Shown one piece after another: positions 16,919 to 25,372 of a DNA stretch of 45,653 nucleotides; within the stretch, counting starts at the first letter, position 1, and each line of letters begins with the position of its first letter. This stretch comes from JADGRA01 sp035622755. GTDB lineage: Bacteria > Myxococcota > Myxococcia > Myxococcales > Myxococcaceae. The DNA is taken from positions 1-45,653 of the forward strand of contig DASPUU010000308.1 of the NCBI GenBank assembly GCA_035622755.1, in the 5' to 3' direction. The position numbers and the translations under genes are program-made. The notes under the pieces are model-generated. The model did no database searches, was not told the origin of the DNA, and saw only the letters and a list, made by a program, of their open reading frames with translations.

Positions 16919-17989
16919 TCAGGCGCCGGCCACCGGCGCCAGGCGGCCCGCGTCGGCGGAGATGCGCCCGGCGATGTTCCTGGCAATGCTCAGGAAGGCC
17001 TGGCCCTCGGGACTGTCCGGGTGCTCGGCGACCACCGGATGGCCGCTGTCCCCTCCCTCGCGCACGGCGAGCACCAGGGGGACCTCCCCGAGGAAGGCGA
17101 TCCCGAACATCTCGGCGGCCCGCCGCCCGCCGCCGTGGTGAAAGACCGGCGTGGCGGCCTGGCAGTGGGGGCAGACGAAGGTGCTCATGTTCTCCACGAT
17201 GCCGAGCACCGGGATGTGCACCTTGTCGAACATCTGCTTGGCCCGGACGACATCGGCCAGGGCCACGTCCTGGGGGGTGGTGACCAGCACCGCGCCCGAG
17301 GATCGGATGGACTGCGAGATGGTGAGCGCCACGTCTCCCGTTCCCGGCGGCAGGTCGACCACCAGGTAGTCCAGTGCACCCCAGTTCACGTCCCGCATCA
17401 GCTGCTGGAGGGCGCCGTGCAGCATCGGGCCGCGCCAGATGAGCGCCTGGTCCGGCTCGACCAGAAAGCCGAGGCTCATGACCTTCATCCCCATCGTCAC
17501 CAAGGGGTCGAGCCGCTGACCGTCCGGGCTCACCGGCTTGGTCTCGGCCAGGCCGGTCATGAGCGGGATGCTCGGACCGTAGAAGTCGGCGTCGAGCAGC
17601 CCCACCGACGCCCCGCACTTCGCCAGGGCGACGGCCACGTTGACCGCCACCGTGCTCTTGCCGACTCCCCCCTTGCCCGCTCCGACCAGGACGACGTGCT
17701 TCACCTCGGGAAGCATCGGATTCTGGCCGCGGGGCGCGGCCCGCACCTGCGCGCTCCATTCGATGTCCAGCCCCACCACGCCCGGGACCGCCTTCAGCGC
17801 GGCCTCGGCATCGGCCTGGATCTTCCCCTTCAGCGGACAGGCGGGCGTGGTGAGCTCGATCCGCGCGCGGACGCGGCCGTTGTCCACGCTCACCGACTTG
17901 ACCATTCCCGCCTGCACCAGGCTGACGTGGAGCTCGGGATCGATCACCGTGGCCAGCGCGGCCAGAATCTCCTGTTCGGACACCGCCAT
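16919..17989 (-). CDS. mrp: Mrp/ApbC-type iron-sulfur cluster carrier ATPase
   Basis: A 356-residue P-loop ATPase of the Mrp/NBP35 family that binds and hands on 4Fe-4S clusters in the cytoplasm. The N-terminal domain (about 5-85) is a MIP18/DUF59 type with IDPELHVSLVQAGMV and TTPACPLKG. The ATPase part has the deviant Walker A G105KGGVGKST113, DADFYGPS, VVDLPPGTGD and the cluster-binding pair C273-PH-C276. I chose the ATG at 17989, as GGAGGT lies 10 bases ahead; a GTG at 17998 is too close to that site. The two small genes that follow may belong to the same unit. Confidence 0.94.
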   Translation of the reverse strand: MAVSEQEILAALATVIDPELHVSLVQAGMVKSVSVDNGRVRARIELTTPACPLKGKIQADAEAALKAVPGVVGLDIEWSAQVRAAPRGQNPMLPEVKHVVLVGAGKGGVGKSTVAVNVAVALAKCGASVGLLDADFYGPSIPLMTGLAETKPVSPDGQRLDPLVTMGMKVMSLGFLVEPDQALIWRGPMLHGALQQLMRDVNWGALDYLVVDLPPGTGDVALTISQSIRSSGAVLVTTPQDVALADVVRAKQMFDKVHIPVLGIVENMSTFVCPHCQAATPVFHHGGGRRAAEMFGIAFLGEVPLVLAVREGGDSGHPVVAEHPDSPEGQAFLSIARNIAGRISADAGRLAPVAGA

Positions 17990-18036
17990 CGTTCGCACGA
18001 CCTCCGGTCACTCCTCGGCCAGCTCGAGCGGGCCGG

Positions 18037-18066
18037 ACCTTGGGGGCCGGACTCGCAACCTGTCAA
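18037..18066 (-). promoter_or_regulatory. putative promoter of mrp
   Basis: A perfect TTGACA -35 box lies on the minus strand at 18066-18061. The best -10 partner is CAAGGT (18042-18037) at an 18-base spacing, which is poor. The expected start near 18030 leaves a leader of about 40 bases before the ATG at 17989. Confidence 0.35.
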
Positions 18067-18100
18067 GCCGGGGTGCCGCCCGTGGCTGCGTCTCCCACGG

Positions 18101-18673
18101 TCATTCGAGCGCCTCGAGCTTCCAGCCGGCCGGTTCGCGACGGACCACCACCGAGCCGCCGCCGGCGACGGGGAAACGGACGCCGCCCGCCTCGGGAACG
18201 GGAATTCCCTCCACCGCCACCAGGGCCCGGGCCAGACGAGCCGAGGCGGTCGGCTCGGTGCGAAAGTCCCGGGCCAGCAGCTCCGGCGTGTACCGCTCGC
18301 GGAGCGGCGTGCTGAGGAGCCCCCAGGCGCGATCGAAGCGGCCGGCGCGGACGGCCTCGCCGAAGAGGACCACCACCTCCGCCGGCCGGTCCGCCCCCGG
18401 GGGGCCGAGAAGCTCGGGGGCCGCCGCGGCGAGCTGCGACAGGCCGGCTCGGACGGCCGCCACGCGCGCCTCGCGGGCGGCCGGGTCCCGGAATCGCTCG
18501 CGGAACTGATCCAGGCTGACCTGCGACTGGAAGCTCGAGGTGGTCAGGGCGTAGGCCCGGTCGAGGTTCCCGGCCTCGAGCGCCTGTGCGTACTCGGTTG
18601 CCGGCGAGAACGGGGGCGCGTGCGCGCAGCCGATCAGGCCGAGGGCGAGGAGCCGGGGGGCGACCGGCCTCAC
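18101..18673 (-). CDS. lipoprotein with two NTF2-like/DUF4878-type repeats
   Basis: A 190-residue lipoprotein. GTG at 18673 (site GGAGGGGAG) opens a short signal peptide with lipobox LIGC. The mature part holds two similar modules: EYAQALEAGNLDRAYALTTS...LDQFRERFRD and LFGEAVRAGRFDRAWGLLST...ELLARDFRTE. This is the pattern of tandem NTF2-like or DUF3887/DUF4878 domains that bind small ligands or partner proteins. The GTG overlaps the sppA stop (GTGA), so translation is coupled to the membrane protease. The family name is inferred from pattern only. Confidence 0.78.
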   Translation of the reverse strand: MRPVAPRLLALGLIGCAHAPPFSPATEYAQALEAGNLDRAYALTTSSFQSQVSLDQFRERFRDPAAREARVAAVRAGLSQLAAAAPELLGPPGADRPAEVVVLFGEAVRAGRFDRAWGLLSTPLRERYTPELLARDFRTEPTASARLARALVAVEGIPVPEAGGVRFPVAGGGSVVVRREPAGWKLEALE

Positions 18674-20364
18674 CGCTCCCCTCCGAAGGCCTCGTGGCCC
18701 GAGAGTCCCTCCCCGCTGATCCACGGCCACCACAGCGCCAGCACCTGCGCACGCCGCGGCACGAGCGAGGCGAGCCCCAGGCGCCGGCGCGGCAGGCCGT
18801 GCACCACCAGTCCCCCATCCGGTCCGGCCAGCCCGGCCAGCTCGAGCGCCCGGGCCACCGCCTCCTCGAACGTTCCGAGCCGGTCGAGGAGGCCCTCCGC
18901 CAGGGCGCGTCCGGCGGTGAAGACGCGACCCTCGGCGCGGGCCAGCACCGCCTGCGCATCGAGCTTCCGGCTCTCGCCCACGCGGTCGAGAAACCGCCGG
19001 TACATCTCCTCCACCTCTCGCTCGAGCGCGCCTCGCTCGGCGTCGGTCATCGGCCGGGCCAGCGTTCCGAGACCGGCGTGGGCGCCCCGGGTGTACGCCG
19101 TCCGGCGGATGCCGAGCCTCTCGAGGAGCAAGGAGAGATCGAACTTGCCGGCGAAGACTCCGATGCTTCCGATCACCGCATGCGGGCCAGCCCACAGCTC
19201 CTTGGCTCCGAGGGAGAGGAGGTAGCCGCCGCTCGCCGCCACCCGGTCCGTGTAGGCGATGACGGGCTTGCGCCGCGCCAGGCGTGCCACCTCGTCGGCG
19301 ACGCGCTCCGAGGCGAGCGCGCTGCCGCCCGGGCTGTTCACGTAGAGCAGGACGGCCGGGCAGCGCCGGTCCTCCCCCGCGGCTCGGAGCCCGGGCAGGA
19401 GGGACTCCGAGCCGGCCACCGCCGGACCGGGCCGGGCTGGGAGCCCCTCTCCCTCGGCGATGATCCCCGCCACCGGGACCACTGCCAGGCGCGGGCGGGT
19501 GCGCAGCTTTCCCCAACGCACCACCGGAAGGCGGCGGCTCCGCCGGTAGCTGTCGAAATCGGGCACGCGGGCGTCGCCCCGCCCCGGATCCGGGAGCCCG
19601 AGCAGCGAGGGGAGCTCGGCCTCGTCGGCCAGCGCGTCCACCAGGCCGGCGGCGAGGGCCCGCTCGGCGCTGTACGGCCCCTCGTCGACGCGGAGCCGCG
19701 CCTGGTCGGGCTCCAGGCGCCGGCCGGCGCTGACCGCCTCCACCAGCTCCCCGTGGCGGTCGTCGAGCAGTGAATCGAGCAGCATCTGCTGGTTGGGGGA
19801 GATGTCGGAGCGGGTGAAGAGCTCGGGCGCGGTCTTGAACTCCCCTCGTCGGACGAACTCCGGCCGGACGCCCAGCCGCTCGAGCGCCTGGCCGAGCGCG
19901 GTGGCCTCGAGGAGAAAGCCGTCGAGGGCCAGGCGCCCGGGCCGGGGGAGCACCACGCGGCTCGCCTCGCAGAGGAGCGCGTACTCGGCGTTCCCGGGCG
20001 ACACGGCGAAGCCGACCACCTCCTTGTTGCGCGCCCGGAAGGCCCGCAGCCACCGGGCGACGAGCAGCCGCTTCGCCGGGGCCATCTCCAGCCGACCGAC
20101 CTCGAGGACGATGCCCCGGACTCGACGGTCGGCGCCGAGCTCCTCGAGCCGGCGGCGGAAGGCGTCCAGCGCGGCGACGCGCCCGTGGGGTGCCCGGCGC
20201 GGAAGCCAGCGCCGCGGCGGCGGGCGATAGGGCGGGTCTCCCTGCAGCTCGAAGCGCACGTAGGGCGGCGCCGGCCGGGCCAGCGCCCACCGCAGCGGCA
20301 CGCGCACCAGCAGGCTGGCGGCGGTGAGCAGGTTCCAGAGGCCAACGCCGAGGGCGCGCATCAT
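18670..20364 (-). CDS. sppA: signal peptide peptidase SppA, tandem S49 domains
   Basis: A 564-residue membrane-bound serine protease of the long (67K-type) SppA class, which degrades cleaved signal peptides from the periplasmic side of the inner membrane. It has an N-terminal hydrophobic helix (VGLWNLLTAASLLVRVPL) and two S49 domains. The catalytic dyad is visible: K177 in RRGEFKTAPELF and S348 in YVNSPGGSALASERV. The PVAGIIAEGEG and GGYLLSLGAKELWAGPHAVI segments are typical. It starts with ATGATG and overlaps the stop of the RtcA-like gene. The lipoprotein gene downstream is coupled as well. Confidence 0.92.
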   Translation of the reverse strand: MMRALGVGLWNLLTAASLLVRVPLRWALARPAPPYVRFELQGDPPYRPPPRRWLPRRAPHGRVAALDAFRRRLEELGADRRVRGIVLEVGRLEMAPAKRLLVARWLRAFRARNKEVVGFAVSPGNAEYALLCEASRVVLPRPGRLALDGFLLEATALGQALERLGVRPEFVRRGEFKTAPELFTRSDISPNQQMLLDSLLDDRHGELVEAVSAGRRLEPDQARLRVDEGPYSAERALAAGLVDALADEAELPSLLGLPDPGRGDARVPDFDSYRRSRRLPVVRWGKLRTRPRLAVVPVAGIIAEGEGLPARPGPAVAGSESLLPGLRAAGEDRRCPAVLLYVNSPGGSALASERVADEVARLARRKPVIAYTDRVAASGGYLLSLGAKELWAGPHAVIGSIGVFAGKFDLSLLLERLGIRRTAYTRGAHAGLGTLARPMTDAERGALEREVEEMYRRFLDRVGESRKLDAQAVLARAEGRVFTAGRALAEGLLDRLGTFEEAVARALELAGLAGPDGGLVVHGLPRRRLGLASLVPRRAQVLALWWPWISGEGLSGHEAFGGER

Positions 20365-21431
20365 GTCCCGTCCGGGCGCGGCTCCGTCCGCCGTCGCACG
20401 TCCACCTGGCCCGGCGGGGCGAGCGCCACCTCGACGGGCAGGAAGCGCTCCACCACCCGGACGGTGGCCTCGAGGCGGGGCGTGAAGCCGGAGGTGGTGA
20501 AGCGGGTCGAGCCCGGCGAGGAAGCCCCCAGCGACCCGGCGGCGAGGAGCGCCGCGGGGACGAGGAGCTGGTCGGCCAGGTGCTCGTCCAGGGCACCGCC
20601 CGTTTCCATGAAGGCGGCCAGCGCCGCCGCGGCCCGCCCTCCGACGTCCTCCGGGACCTCGGCACGTTCCCCGACCACGGTGAAGGCGGCGAAGGCGTTC
20701 TCGAACTGGGCGCGGACGAAGACCAGCGAGCCGGGGGTCCGCCCCACCGGCAGGGGGAGGTTCTCCACGCTGCAGTAGATGCCCCGCTCGCGAAGGGCCA
20801 TCTCCGCCGCCCGCGTCTCGCGCACCGCCACCTCGAAGGGCAGCCCGCCCACCAGCGCCCGCACCTCGACCTCGTGGAGCGTTCCCCGCGCCGGAGCCTC
20901 GATGCGCCCCGGCACCGGAGCGATGGCCTCCACCCGCGCGCGGAACTCACCCTCCCCGCCCGGAGCGAAGCCCGCCTTCAGGAGCGACAGCGACGCCCGG
21001 AGTCCGTAGCCCTGCACCCACGGCAGCCAGGCCCAGGCCAGGTGGTGGTACGAGGGCCCGAGCGGGGCGTGGGTGAGGCCTCGGAGGCGGAGGCTGCCGC
21101 CCCCGGCCAGCGCCAGGGGGAAGGCCAGGAGCTGGAACACCTGGGGTGCGCTCCCCATCGGGCCGAGCTCGAGCACGTACTCCCCGCTCCGGACGGGCTC
21201 GGGCGCGAAGGAGACCTCAGTGGCCCCGAGGGCAGCCTCGGCCGTGCCTCCCACCGCCTCCGCCGCGCGCAGGAGCGCCAGGTGGCGGGGGCGTACCCCG
21301 GCCGAGGGATGGTCCGTGCGGAAGCCGGCCAGGCGAAACGGCGTGCCGGTGATCAGGGCCAGCGTCAGGGCGGTGCGCAGCACCTGGCCGCCGGCGGCGC
21401 CGTCGAGCTCGATGGGGACGGTGGAGGACAC
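20361..21431 (-). CDS. RtcA-like RNA 3'-phosphate cyclase homologue with altered active site
   Basis: A 356-residue protein with the full RtcA/Rcl1 fold pattern: LDGAAGGQVLRTALTLALITG at the start, GPMGSAPQVFQLL, DEHLADQLLVPAALL and VRVVERFLPVEVAL at the end. RtcA enzymes convert an RNA 3'-phosphate to a 2',3'-cyclic phosphate through an adenylated histidine. By eye, against E. coli RtcA as I remember it, the catalytic His309 position is R319 here. The GEGGGQ loop carrying Glu14 is shortened to AGGQ, Arg43 is H41 and Gln51 is R49. Only Arg21 (R19) and Arg40 (R38) remain. It may bind RNA without cyclising it, as Rcl1 does. GTG start; overlaps sppA (ATGA). No RtcB or RtcR gene is nearby. Confidence 0.85.
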   Translation of the reverse strand: MSSTVPIELDGAAGGQVLRTALTLALITGTPFRLAGFRTDHPSAGVRPRHLALLRAAEAVGGTAEAALGATEVSFAPEPVRSGEYVLELGPMGSAPQVFQLLAFPLALAGGGSLRLRGLTHAPLGPSYHHLAWAWLPWVQGYGLRASLSLLKAGFAPGGEGEFRARVEAIAPVPGRIEAPARGTLHEVEVRALVGGLPFEVAVRETRAAEMALRERGIYCSVENLPLPVGRTPGSLVFVRAQFENAFAAFTVVGERAEVPEDVGGRAAAALAAFMETGGALDEHLADQLLVPAALLAAGSLGASSPGSTRFTTSGFTPRLEATVRVVERFLPVEVALAPPGQVDVRRRTEPRPDGT

Positions 21432-21432
21432 C

Positions 21433-22326
21433 CTAGGGCTGCTTCGGAGTGACGGGCTGCTCGGTGGGGGCGGTGAGGTCGGGGTGCGGCTGGGACTGGG
21501 GAGGCGACGACTGCCGGGTCCGGTCGGCTGGCTGGGGCGTCTCGGTGGGCGCGGTGAGATCCGGCGAGGGGACCCGAGTGCTCTTGATCTCCTCCTCGGT
21601 CTTGGTGGGCGCGTCGGCGGGAGCGGCCAGCTCGCCGGTGCCCGCCGGAGTGGGCGCGCCGCCGAGTCGTCCCGGGGGCGTCAGCTCGCCGGCCAGGCCC
21701 TTCGCCGCCCCGTCGAGCAGGGTGCGCATCTGGGCGGCATAGGGGGCGCCCTCCGCGGCCACCGCCGACGGGTCGAGCACGCGCAGTCCGGCGGCACCGC
21801 CGGTGCGCTCGAAGGGTGCCCGCCACAGCTCGGACCCGCCGGAGAGGAGGAACATCCGGCCGTAGCCCCGGACGTAGGACTGGGCGCCGTCGCTGCCGCC
21901 GCGCAGTCCGTAATCCTCGATGACCAGCTCCACCACCGCATCCGCACCGAGGGGCTTGAGGCGGCTGTAGTCCGGTGGGACGGCCGGAACACGCTCCACC
22001 AGGAAGAGCTCCAGCGCGCTGGCCACCTGCGCCGCCGGCACGGCATTGGACCAGGGCTTCTCGCCCCGCAGCGCACTGGCGAGTTGGCTCCGGAGGCGCT
22101 CGGACATCTCGAACTTGCCCACCGCCGCGTTCATCGACGTGACCAGCTGCGCCTCGCTGGGCGCGGGCTGGGCGGTGTGGACCCCATCGGCCTTCGGCCC
22201 GGCTCCCTCCGCCACCCGAGCGACGTAGGCCGGCCGCTTGACGCCGTCCAGGTCGGCCCCGGACAGCTGGGTGTGGCTGCAACCCGCGGCGGCGAGGACG
22301 GCGAGGAGGAGCGGTCGAACGGTCAC
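21433..22326 (-). CDS. lipoprotein with proline-rich tail, unknown function
   Basis: A protein of 297 residues starting at GTG 22326, with a lipoprotein signal (RPLLLAVLAAAGC, lipobox AAGC). The globular part, about residues 55-205, includes LELFLVERVPAVPPDYSRL, ADAVVELVIEDYGL and YGRMFLLSGGSELWR, a pattern resembling small outer-membrane-attached proteins of the CsgG/DUF799 kind; this is only an impression. The last 80 or so residues are low-complexity, rich in P, T and Q, and contain the motif DLTAPTE twice. An in-frame start ten codons earlier is possible but would spoil the signal peptide. It ends one base before the RtcA-like gene begins. Confidence 0.75.
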   Translation of the reverse strand: MTVRPLLLAVLAAAGCSHTQLSGADLDGVKRPAYVARVAEGAGPKADGVHTAQPAPSEAQLVTSMNAAVGKFEMSERLRSQLASALRGEKPWSNAVPAAQVASALELFLVERVPAVPPDYSRLKPLGADAVVELVIEDYGLRGGSDGAQSYVRGYGRMFLLSGGSELWRAPFERTGGAAGLRVLDPSAVAAEGAPYAAQMRTLLDGAAKGLAGELTPPGRLGGAPTPAGTGELAAPADAPTKTEEEIKSTRVPSPDLTAPTETPQPADRTRQSSPPQSQPHPDLTAPTEQPVTPKQP

Positions 22327-22377
22327 GGGACGGCCGGAGAGGTTACACCCGGGCACCCACCGCGGGGGGAGGAGCGT

Positions 22378-24204
22378 CTACACCAGCAGGGCGGCCTCTT
22401 CACCCGGGTCGAGCGGCAGGCGCGCATTCTCGCGCGCCCGGGCATCGCGGAGCGCCTCGAGGTGTGCGCGCACCGCGGGGTAGCGTTCGGCGACGCGCGC
22501 GAAGTCCTCCTCGGGAAGGCGCAGGAGCGACGTTCGCTGCACCGCCCGCACGGTGGCCAGGGCCGGACGGCGCCCGAGGAGGGACGCCTCGCCGAAGACC
22601 TCGCCCTGAGCGAGCTTGGCGATGCGAAAGCCTCCGCGCGAGACCTCGAGCTGTCCGGCGAGGACCAGGTACAGCCCGTCCCCACGCTCACCCTCGGTGA
22701 GCACCACGTCGCCGGCCAGCACATCGCGCGCCCGGAATCCCGACGCCAGAGCCCGCCGGTCCGCACGGCTGAGGGGCCGGAAGAGCGCCGAGGTGGCCAT
22801 GAGGTTGGCCACCAGGCGCTGCCGGCAGAACTTCTTCAGGGCGGCGGCCACCCCGGGATGGCGGCGGGTGAGCTCGGTCAGCAGTGTGGTGGAGATCTCC
22901 AGGACGAGGGTCCCGTCCGCCACCGCGTCGACCGACGCGACGCGCGGGGCCCCGGAGAGGAGAGCCATCTCGCCGAAGAAGTCGCCCTCGCTCAGGTGAG
23001 CCAGGAGGTAGACCTCGCCACCCTCCTCCCGCCGAACCGCCACCCGTCCCTCGCAGATGACGTAGAAGGCGTCGCCCGGGGCGTCCTGCTGGATGATGCG
23101 CTCACCGGACATGAAGTGGCGCAGCGGGCAGCGCTCGACCAGCTCGACGAAGGCCTCGCTGGACAGGTCGGAGAAGAGCGGAGCCTTGGGAACCGACCGC
23201 GAGGTCGCGTCCACCGTTGAGGGCGCCTCGGGGGCGAGCGGCTCGTCCGCAGCCGGAGCGGCCGCAGCAGGGGGCGTTCCTTCCGGCATGGTGCCCTCGA
23301 GCGGCTCGTCCTCCTCGAAGGAGAGGTCGATGTAGCGCGCGTCCTCGGCCGAGCGTGCCGCCTCGGCCGGCGCTTCCGCGGGGGTCTCCGTCGCGGGGGG
23401 CTCGGCCGGCGCCGCAGGAACGGGCGCGGCCCGGGCGGCGGGCTCGGCCAGGGTGAAGAGCGGGGCCGGCGGAGGTGGAGGCGGTGGAGGTGGAGGCGGC
23501 GCGGCGGCCTCCGGGAGGCGCAGCTCGGCGTCCTCGAGCGAGAGCTCGGCGAACCGTTCCCTGGGAGGCTCCTCGGCAGGGGCCGGCCCCTGCGCCGCGG
23601 GCGGGCCCGGCGCCGGCGCGGACGAAGGAGCGTCGACGAGCGGCGGCGCCGCGGGCCGAGAGGTGACCGCCTCGGCCAGGGCCTCCTCGAGGGTTCGCTC
23701 GGAGCTGGGCGTGTCGAGGACGAACTCGGTGACCACCAGCTCCGGACCGTCCTCCGCGCGGGCGGCGAGCCGGGGACCATTCGGCCCGGGTGTGGCGGAG
23801 GCGGGGGCCGTCGCCGGAGCGCCGGCGGCAACGGCCGGGGAGCTCTGGGGCGGTGCCTCTCGCGCCCGGCGGCCCACCCCGGGCCCCACGCCTCGCTGCG
23901 CGTAGAGGTCGGCGAGGATGCGCTGCATCCGCTGGTGTCCGGGCTCCAGCTCGAGGACCAGCTTGCTCGCGGCAATGGCTCGCGCCAGGAACCCGTCGGC
24001 GGCAAAGCCCTGGGCTGCCGCGAGGTAGGCGTCGACTGCCCGTGGCTTGTCACCCGCCCGGGCGCAGGCGTCGCCCATGCGCAGCAGCGACTGCCGGTCG
24101 TTCGGCGCCGCCGAGCAGTAGGAGGCGTAGAGCGTGGCCGCCCGTGCGAAGTCCCCGGCCGCGAGCGCTTTGCTGGCGTCGGCCTTCAGCTCCGCGGGAT
24201 CCAT
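22378..24204 (-). CDS. TPR protein with two cyclic-nucleotide-binding domains
   Basis: A 608-residue cytoplasmic protein in three parts. An N-terminal tetratricopeptide-like array (about 5-105) includes ALAAGDFARAATLYASY and AGDKPRAVDAYLAAAQGF. A long acidic, Ala/Pro-rich linker contains eleven consecutive prolines. The C-terminal half holds two cNMP-binding folds with GDFFGEMALLSGAPR and GEVFGEASLLGRRPALATV. The first keeps the GE(M/A)xLL...R pattern of the phosphate-binding cassette; in the second, ALATV replaces the usual arginine step (R-x-A-T), so binding may differ. No output domain such as HTH or kinase is present, so it probably works as a scaffold or ligand-gated adaptor. A cyclase encoded at 40.7-42.4 kb could supply its ligand, but this link is speculation. 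Confidence 0.87.
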   Translation of the reverse strand: MDPAELKADASKALAAGDFARAATLYASYCSAAPNDRQSLLRMGDACARAGDKPRAVDAYLAAAQGFAADGFLARAIAASKLVLELEPGHQRMQRILADLYAQRGVGPGVGRRAREAPPQSSPAVAAGAPATAPASATPGPNGPRLAARAEDGPELVVTEFVLDTPSSERTLEEALAEAVTSRPAAPPLVDAPSSAPAPGPPAAQGPAPAEEPPRERFAELSLEDAELRLPEAAAPPPPPPPPPPPAPLFTLAEPAARAAPVPAAPAEPPATETPAEAPAEAARSAEDARYIDLSFEEDEPLEGTMPEGTPPAAAAPAADEPLAPEAPSTVDATSRSVPKAPLFSDLSSEAFVELVERCPLRHFMSGERIIQQDAPGDAFYVICEGRVAVRREEGGEVYLLAHLSEGDFFGEMALLSGAPRVASVDAVADGTLVLEISTTLLTELTRRHPGVAAALKKFCRQRLVANLMATSALFRPLSRADRRALASGFRARDVLAGDVVLTEGERGDGLYLVLAGQLEVSRGGFRIAKLAQGEVFGEASLLGRRPALATVRAVQRTSLLRLPEEDFARVAERYPAVRAHLEALRDARARENARLPLDPGEEAALLV

Positions 24205-24260
24205 GGATCGGCCCAGGGTTCTACCACCGCACCCGGGTCACCCGCGCGGGAACCGGCGCC

Positions 24261-25361
24261 TCACCAGCGACGGCCGCCCCGGGGACCGCCGCGGCGGGGT
24301 CGCCCCGGACCGCGCGGAGCGCCGCGAGGCGGCGTCCGCTTCGAGGGACTCTCGCCGCCCCCGGGCTTCCGGGGGTCTTGCCACGCCTCTCGGCGCCGCC
24401 CGGCGCCTTCCGGCCGGCGCCCGAGCGCGCCGGGCGGAAGCGACCGACCCCCACGCGGGGGCCGCCGCCCACCGGCCTGGGCCCGGCCGCCGGCAGCACC
24501 GGCTCCGGCCGGGCGCCCCCGCGGCACCCGGCCGACGCCGCCTCGCGCCGGAGCGGGCGGACGCGCGCCCCGCCTCTCGCCGTCCTCGCCGGCGCGCCCG
24601 TGACGCCTCGGAGGAAGCGAGAGGGGCGGCGCGGGAATCGCCCGACCGGCGACCACTGCCTCCACGAGGCGGAGCTCGTCCGGCCGCAGCGGTCGGACGT
24701 CCCCGGGCTTCATCCCGGCCACCGAGACCCCGGCCTGGTAGGGCCGGTAGAGCCGCAGCACCGGGTGCCCGATGGCCGCGCAGAGTCGCTTGACCAGGTG
24801 CGGCCGTCCCTCGGCGACGGTGACCTTCAGCCAGGTGTTGCGCTCTGCGGGCTGGAAGCTGGCGGCCTCGACCGCCCGGGCCGGGCCATCCTCGAGCCGC
24901 ACGCCCTCCACCAGCCGGGCCAGGCCCTCCGTCGTGGGAACGCCCCGGACCTTGGCCAGGTAGGTCCGGGGAACCCGGAAGCTCGGGTGGAGCAGCCGGT
25001 GCGCAGCCGCCCCGTCGTCGGTCATGAGCAGCGCGCCCTCGGCGTCCCAGTCGAGCCGGCCCACGGGGAAGACGCGCGTCGGGACCGCGCCCAGGAGCTG
25101 ACGGACGGTCGGCCTCCCCTGGGGATCGTCGAGCGTCGTGACCACCCCGGCGGGCTTGTAGAGCAGGTACCAGGAGGCATGCTCCGGAGGCATCACCGGC
25201 TTGCCGTCCACCGCGACCAGGTCACCCGGGTCCACCTTGGTGCCCAGGGTGGTCTGGACCTGGTTGTTCACCGTCACGCGTCCGGCGGTGATCAGCGTCT
25301 CCGCGTGCCGCCGGGAGCCGACGCCGGCGCGGGCCAGGTAACGCTGGAGCCGCTCAGCCAC
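24261..25361 (-). CDS. rluB: pseudouridine synthase, RluB/RsuA family
   Basis: A 366-residue rRNA pseudouridine synthase. An S4 RNA-binding domain (ERLQRYLARAGVGSRRHAE) is followed by the RsuA-type catalytic domain with YLLYKPAGVVTTL and the catalytic aspartate in VGRLDWDAEGALLMT. GRPHLVKRLCAAIGHPVLRLYR is the typical later segment. The last 115 or so residues are extremely rich in R, G and P, a disordered RNA-binding type tail longer than in E. coli RluB. Translation starts at GTG, 11 bases after scpB. The order scpA, scpB, rluB is common in delta-type genomes. Confidence 0.92.
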   Translation of the reverse strand: MAERLQRYLARAGVGSRRHAETLITAGRVTVNNQVQTTLGTKVDPGDLVAVDGKPVMPPEHASWYLLYKPAGVVTTLDDPQGRPTVRQLLGAVPTRVFPVGRLDWDAEGALLMTDDGAAAHRLLHPSFRVPRTYLAKVRGVPTTEGLARLVEGVRLEDGPARAVEAASFQPAERNTWLKVTVAEGRPHLVKRLCAAIGHPVLRLYRPYQAGVSVAGMKPGDVRPLRPDELRLVEAVVAGRAIPAPPLSLPPRRHGRAGEDGERRGARPPAPARGGVGRVPRGRPAGAGAAGGRAQAGGRRPPRGGRSLPPGALGRRPEGAGRRREAWQDPRKPGGGESPSKRTPPRGAPRGPGRPRRGGPRGGRRW

Positions 25362-25372
25362 GCCGGCTCACG

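Noticed and set aside
23455..23510. GGA/GGT/GGC tract that could be a tandem repeat or recombination site
   Set aside because: It is simply the reverse complement of eleven proline codons in the linker of the cNMP-binding protein.
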